A stretch of DNA of 64,000 nt from Lineus longissimus (Eukaryota > Nemertea > Pilidiophora > Heteronemertea > Lineidae). This document shows positions 63,437-64,000 of the stretch, piece after piece. The notes beneath the pieces are model-generated. The model ran no database searches. It was not told the origin of the DNA and saw only the letters and a program-made list of their open reading frames with translations. Every line of letters starts with the position of its first letter. Position 1 is the first letter of the stretch. The stretch is from assembly GCF_910592395.1 (NCBI RefSeq), contig NC_088326.1:13085001-13149000 (forward strand), read 5' to 3'. Made by a program: the position numbers and the translations under genes.

Positions 63437-64000
63437 GTAAGTCAGTCTAGTATCGTTTAGCGAGATTCAGTTGAAGAAAAGTCATTATATTTTACGTAGG
63501 CCTAACGAAATTTGAGATTTTCGCTTAGGGTGTCCAGGTAAGGAAAGAAGAATAGATCCATTAAACGTAAACACTTCATCTGGCCGCTGGTAGAGTGGAA
63601 GTACAACAACATAAAAACGGTGAAAAAGTATGTTTGGTCCGAAAAGTGTTCCTGTTCCTCCGAAGTGGTTTGTCACACATCATACATAGTATTCCTTCAA
63701 CACTGACTCAGATCGTAACTCCCGGTACGATTCTTATAGGATTCTTATAGGATTCTGGTAAAGGATCTTAATTGTGAACATGTGCAATCCTTATGAATCT
63801 CTAAAGAAGTATCAGCGGAATTTTTGTTCTGGGTCCTCACTGAAACCGTGTATGAGAAGGAAACGTCTGCATGACCCAGTTTCAATTAAGTTTTAAAATG
63901 TGATGGATTTTTCTGTTAGCACCTGGTACTGATATTTAGGATGAGTCTTCCAACAATTACTTCCACTTTGAACATGCAAGTCTAGATCTGCTCTAGGATA
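63437..64000 (+). other. Start of the next channel intron, cut by window end
   Basis: Begins with donor GTAAGT. Contains an R2 repeat copy from about 63728 (gattcttatag repeated). No exon of the expected Cys-loop type is present. Confidence 0.6.
63728..63812 (+). repeat. R2 repeat copy near window end
   Basis: gattcttataggattcttat, then ggtaaaggatcttaattg, then atccttatgaatctctaaag. Confidence 0.6.

Noticed and set aside
1-64000. Bacterial features, CRISPR arrays, rRNA, intact tRNA genes, integrated virus genes
   Set aside because: None seen. The regular repeats are minisatellites with diverged units, not direct repeats with unique spacers, and no polymerase, integrase or capsid-like frame was recognised.

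Overview
The window looks like the genome of an invertebrate animal. It has spliceosomal introns of 0.9 to 24 kb, no dense gene packing, no operons and many short dispersed and palindromic repeats. The only gene I can name is a Cys-loop (pentameric ligand-gated) ion channel subunit of the glycine-receptor/glutamate-gated-chloride type. Its exon sizes and breakpoints match those of animal channel genes. The species cannot be fixed from this sequence. A marine deuterostome or lophotrochozoan would fit, but that is inference.

Layout. From 1 to about 36.2 kb I see no confidently coding gene. This part holds repeat families, tandem arrays, hairpins, a strong 61-bp perfect inverted repeat at 7.3/7.8 kb and a 64-bp minisatellite at 19.4 kb. 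It also has a few weak exon-like islands near 3.7, 13-15 and 26 kb. The channel gene runs on the + strand: signal-peptide exon at 36256-36441, then a 23.7 kb intron, and exons at 60186-60244, 62216-62283 and 63204-63436. It continues past the window end. All exon phases join without a break and give about 170 residues: signal peptide, a Lys/Asp-rich spacer, the N-terminal helix, and strands beta-1 to about beta-6 of the ligand-binding domain. The Cys-loop and the membrane segments are not in the window.

Repeats. At least nine copies of a roughly 180-bp element with GTCAC/GTGAC-rich inverted ends (family R1) lie at 0.7, 4.2, 16.4, 18.1, 24.2, 27.7, 29.4, 30.8 and 44.7 kb. A second family (R2), built on AAGATTCTTA-type palindromic words, lies mostly in and near the channel gene. 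Other families occur as pairs in opposite orientation (24.4/41.0 kb, 26.4/63.0 kb, 35.8/58.8 kb). A 713-bp element with about 60-bp inverted ends at 48.9-49.6 kb carries a tRNA-like sequence.

Most interesting points: the 3' end and splice donor of the small 60186-60244 exon lie inside the first unit of a degenerate tandem array of about 90-bp units that fills the next intron. The same exon lacks the usual Arg-Pro motif after its Tyr-Asp. It also has two in-frame tandem splice acceptors six bases apart. The mature N-terminus is an unusual Lys-Asp repeat. Three palindromic TGACGTCA sites flank the signal exon. I found no complete novel multi-gene system.
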